Origin: CAZGMN01 sp964526905
GTDB taxonomy: Bacteria > Acidobacteriota > Aminicenantia > Aminicenantales > Aminicenantaceae
DNA length: 43,277 nucleotides
Assembly (NCBI GenBank): GCA_964526905.1
Contig: CAZGMN010000002.1
Location: 1-43,277 of the forward strand
Reading direction: 5' to 3'
Each line of letters begins with the position of its first letter. Positions within the stretch are counted from its first letter, which is position 1. The notes beneath the pieces were generated by a model. That model was not told the DNA's origin and searched no databases. It saw nothing but the letters and a program-made list of their open reading frames with translations. The position numbers and the translations under genes are program-made. Shown piece after piece: positions 43,102 through 43,277 of the stretch.

Positions 43102-43277
43102 ATTTAACATTCCTTAATAAATATAAATTTGGCTTGCTTGTTTTCACTTAATTGACTCGGGAAGAATAAACAATTATTAACTTGTAATTCTCAGACAATT
43201 CTCTGGGAATTCTGAAAGACTTGACATTTCTTAACTTTGTTATTAAGGTATTACTAACTTTTTGATAAAAATTATGA
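43102..43277. other. AT-rich intergenic end of the window
   Basis: No gene seen. It holds two TTAACTT motifs (43177-43183, 43231-43237) and a weak plus-strand promoter candidate, TTGACA (43221-43226), 17 bases and TAAGGT (43244-43249), that would serve a gene beyond the right edge. Confidence 0.4.

Overview
The window reads as a dense bacterial chromosome segment from a Gram-negative, probably anaerobic or fermentative lineage. The evidence is a secretin-based envelope machine, a PpiD-type periplasmic chaperone, sigma-54 activators, a NuoEF-like diaphorase not linked to complex I, and an NhaC antiporter. The mix of long multidomain regulators, a TPR-secretin-cohesin fusion and moderate GC suggests an Acidobacteriota/Aminicenantota-like organism. 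That placement is inference from gene content; no 16S gene is present. I saw no insertion sequence, CRISPR array or prophage.

Layout. (1) 1-7735, minus strand: a partial tRNA-Met with its own promoter, and a seven-gene type IV pilus/type II secretion-like assembly operon. Its transcription order is platform protein, ATPase, PilM, PilN, PilO, PilP/GspC-like, secretin-cohesin; no pilin or prepilin peptidase is present. (2) 7760-12366, plus strand, divergent from (1): a small membrane protein, a PDZ/GAF/PAS histidine kinase and an NtrC-type sigma-54 activator. A GC-rich inverted-repeat element (12367-12519) closes this unit. (3) 12559-15296, minus: an M1-like secreted metallopeptidase preceded by a near-perfect sigma-54 promoter, then speD (minus). 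(4) 16005-20948, plus: NuoE-, NuoF- and NuoG/HoxU-like subunits followed by a stand-alone FMN glutamate-synthase-like protein, bounded by a promoter and a strong terminator. (5) 20971-23947: M50 protease, trpS, scpA, scpB. (6) 23986-30649: ispH, rpsA, an HU-like gene, a HIT protein, an acyl-CoA dehydrogenase and a PpiD-like chaperone. (7) 30696-34605: a divergent acyltransferase, isoaspartyl dipeptidase, NhaC-like antiporter and a small CPCC protein. (8) 34681-43101, minus: a GAF-sigma-54 activator, a large TPR protein and the classical ffh-rpsP-khpA-rimM-trmD-rplS-rnhB operon.

The observations most worth a second look are: the NuoEFG-like/GltS-like redox module; the sigma-54 promoter of the metallopeptidase, which lies next to an NtrC-type two-component system; the secretin-cohesin fusion; and rimM, whose reading frame is broken exactly at a run of ten identical bases, so that it is either a sequence error or a slippage-dependent gene.
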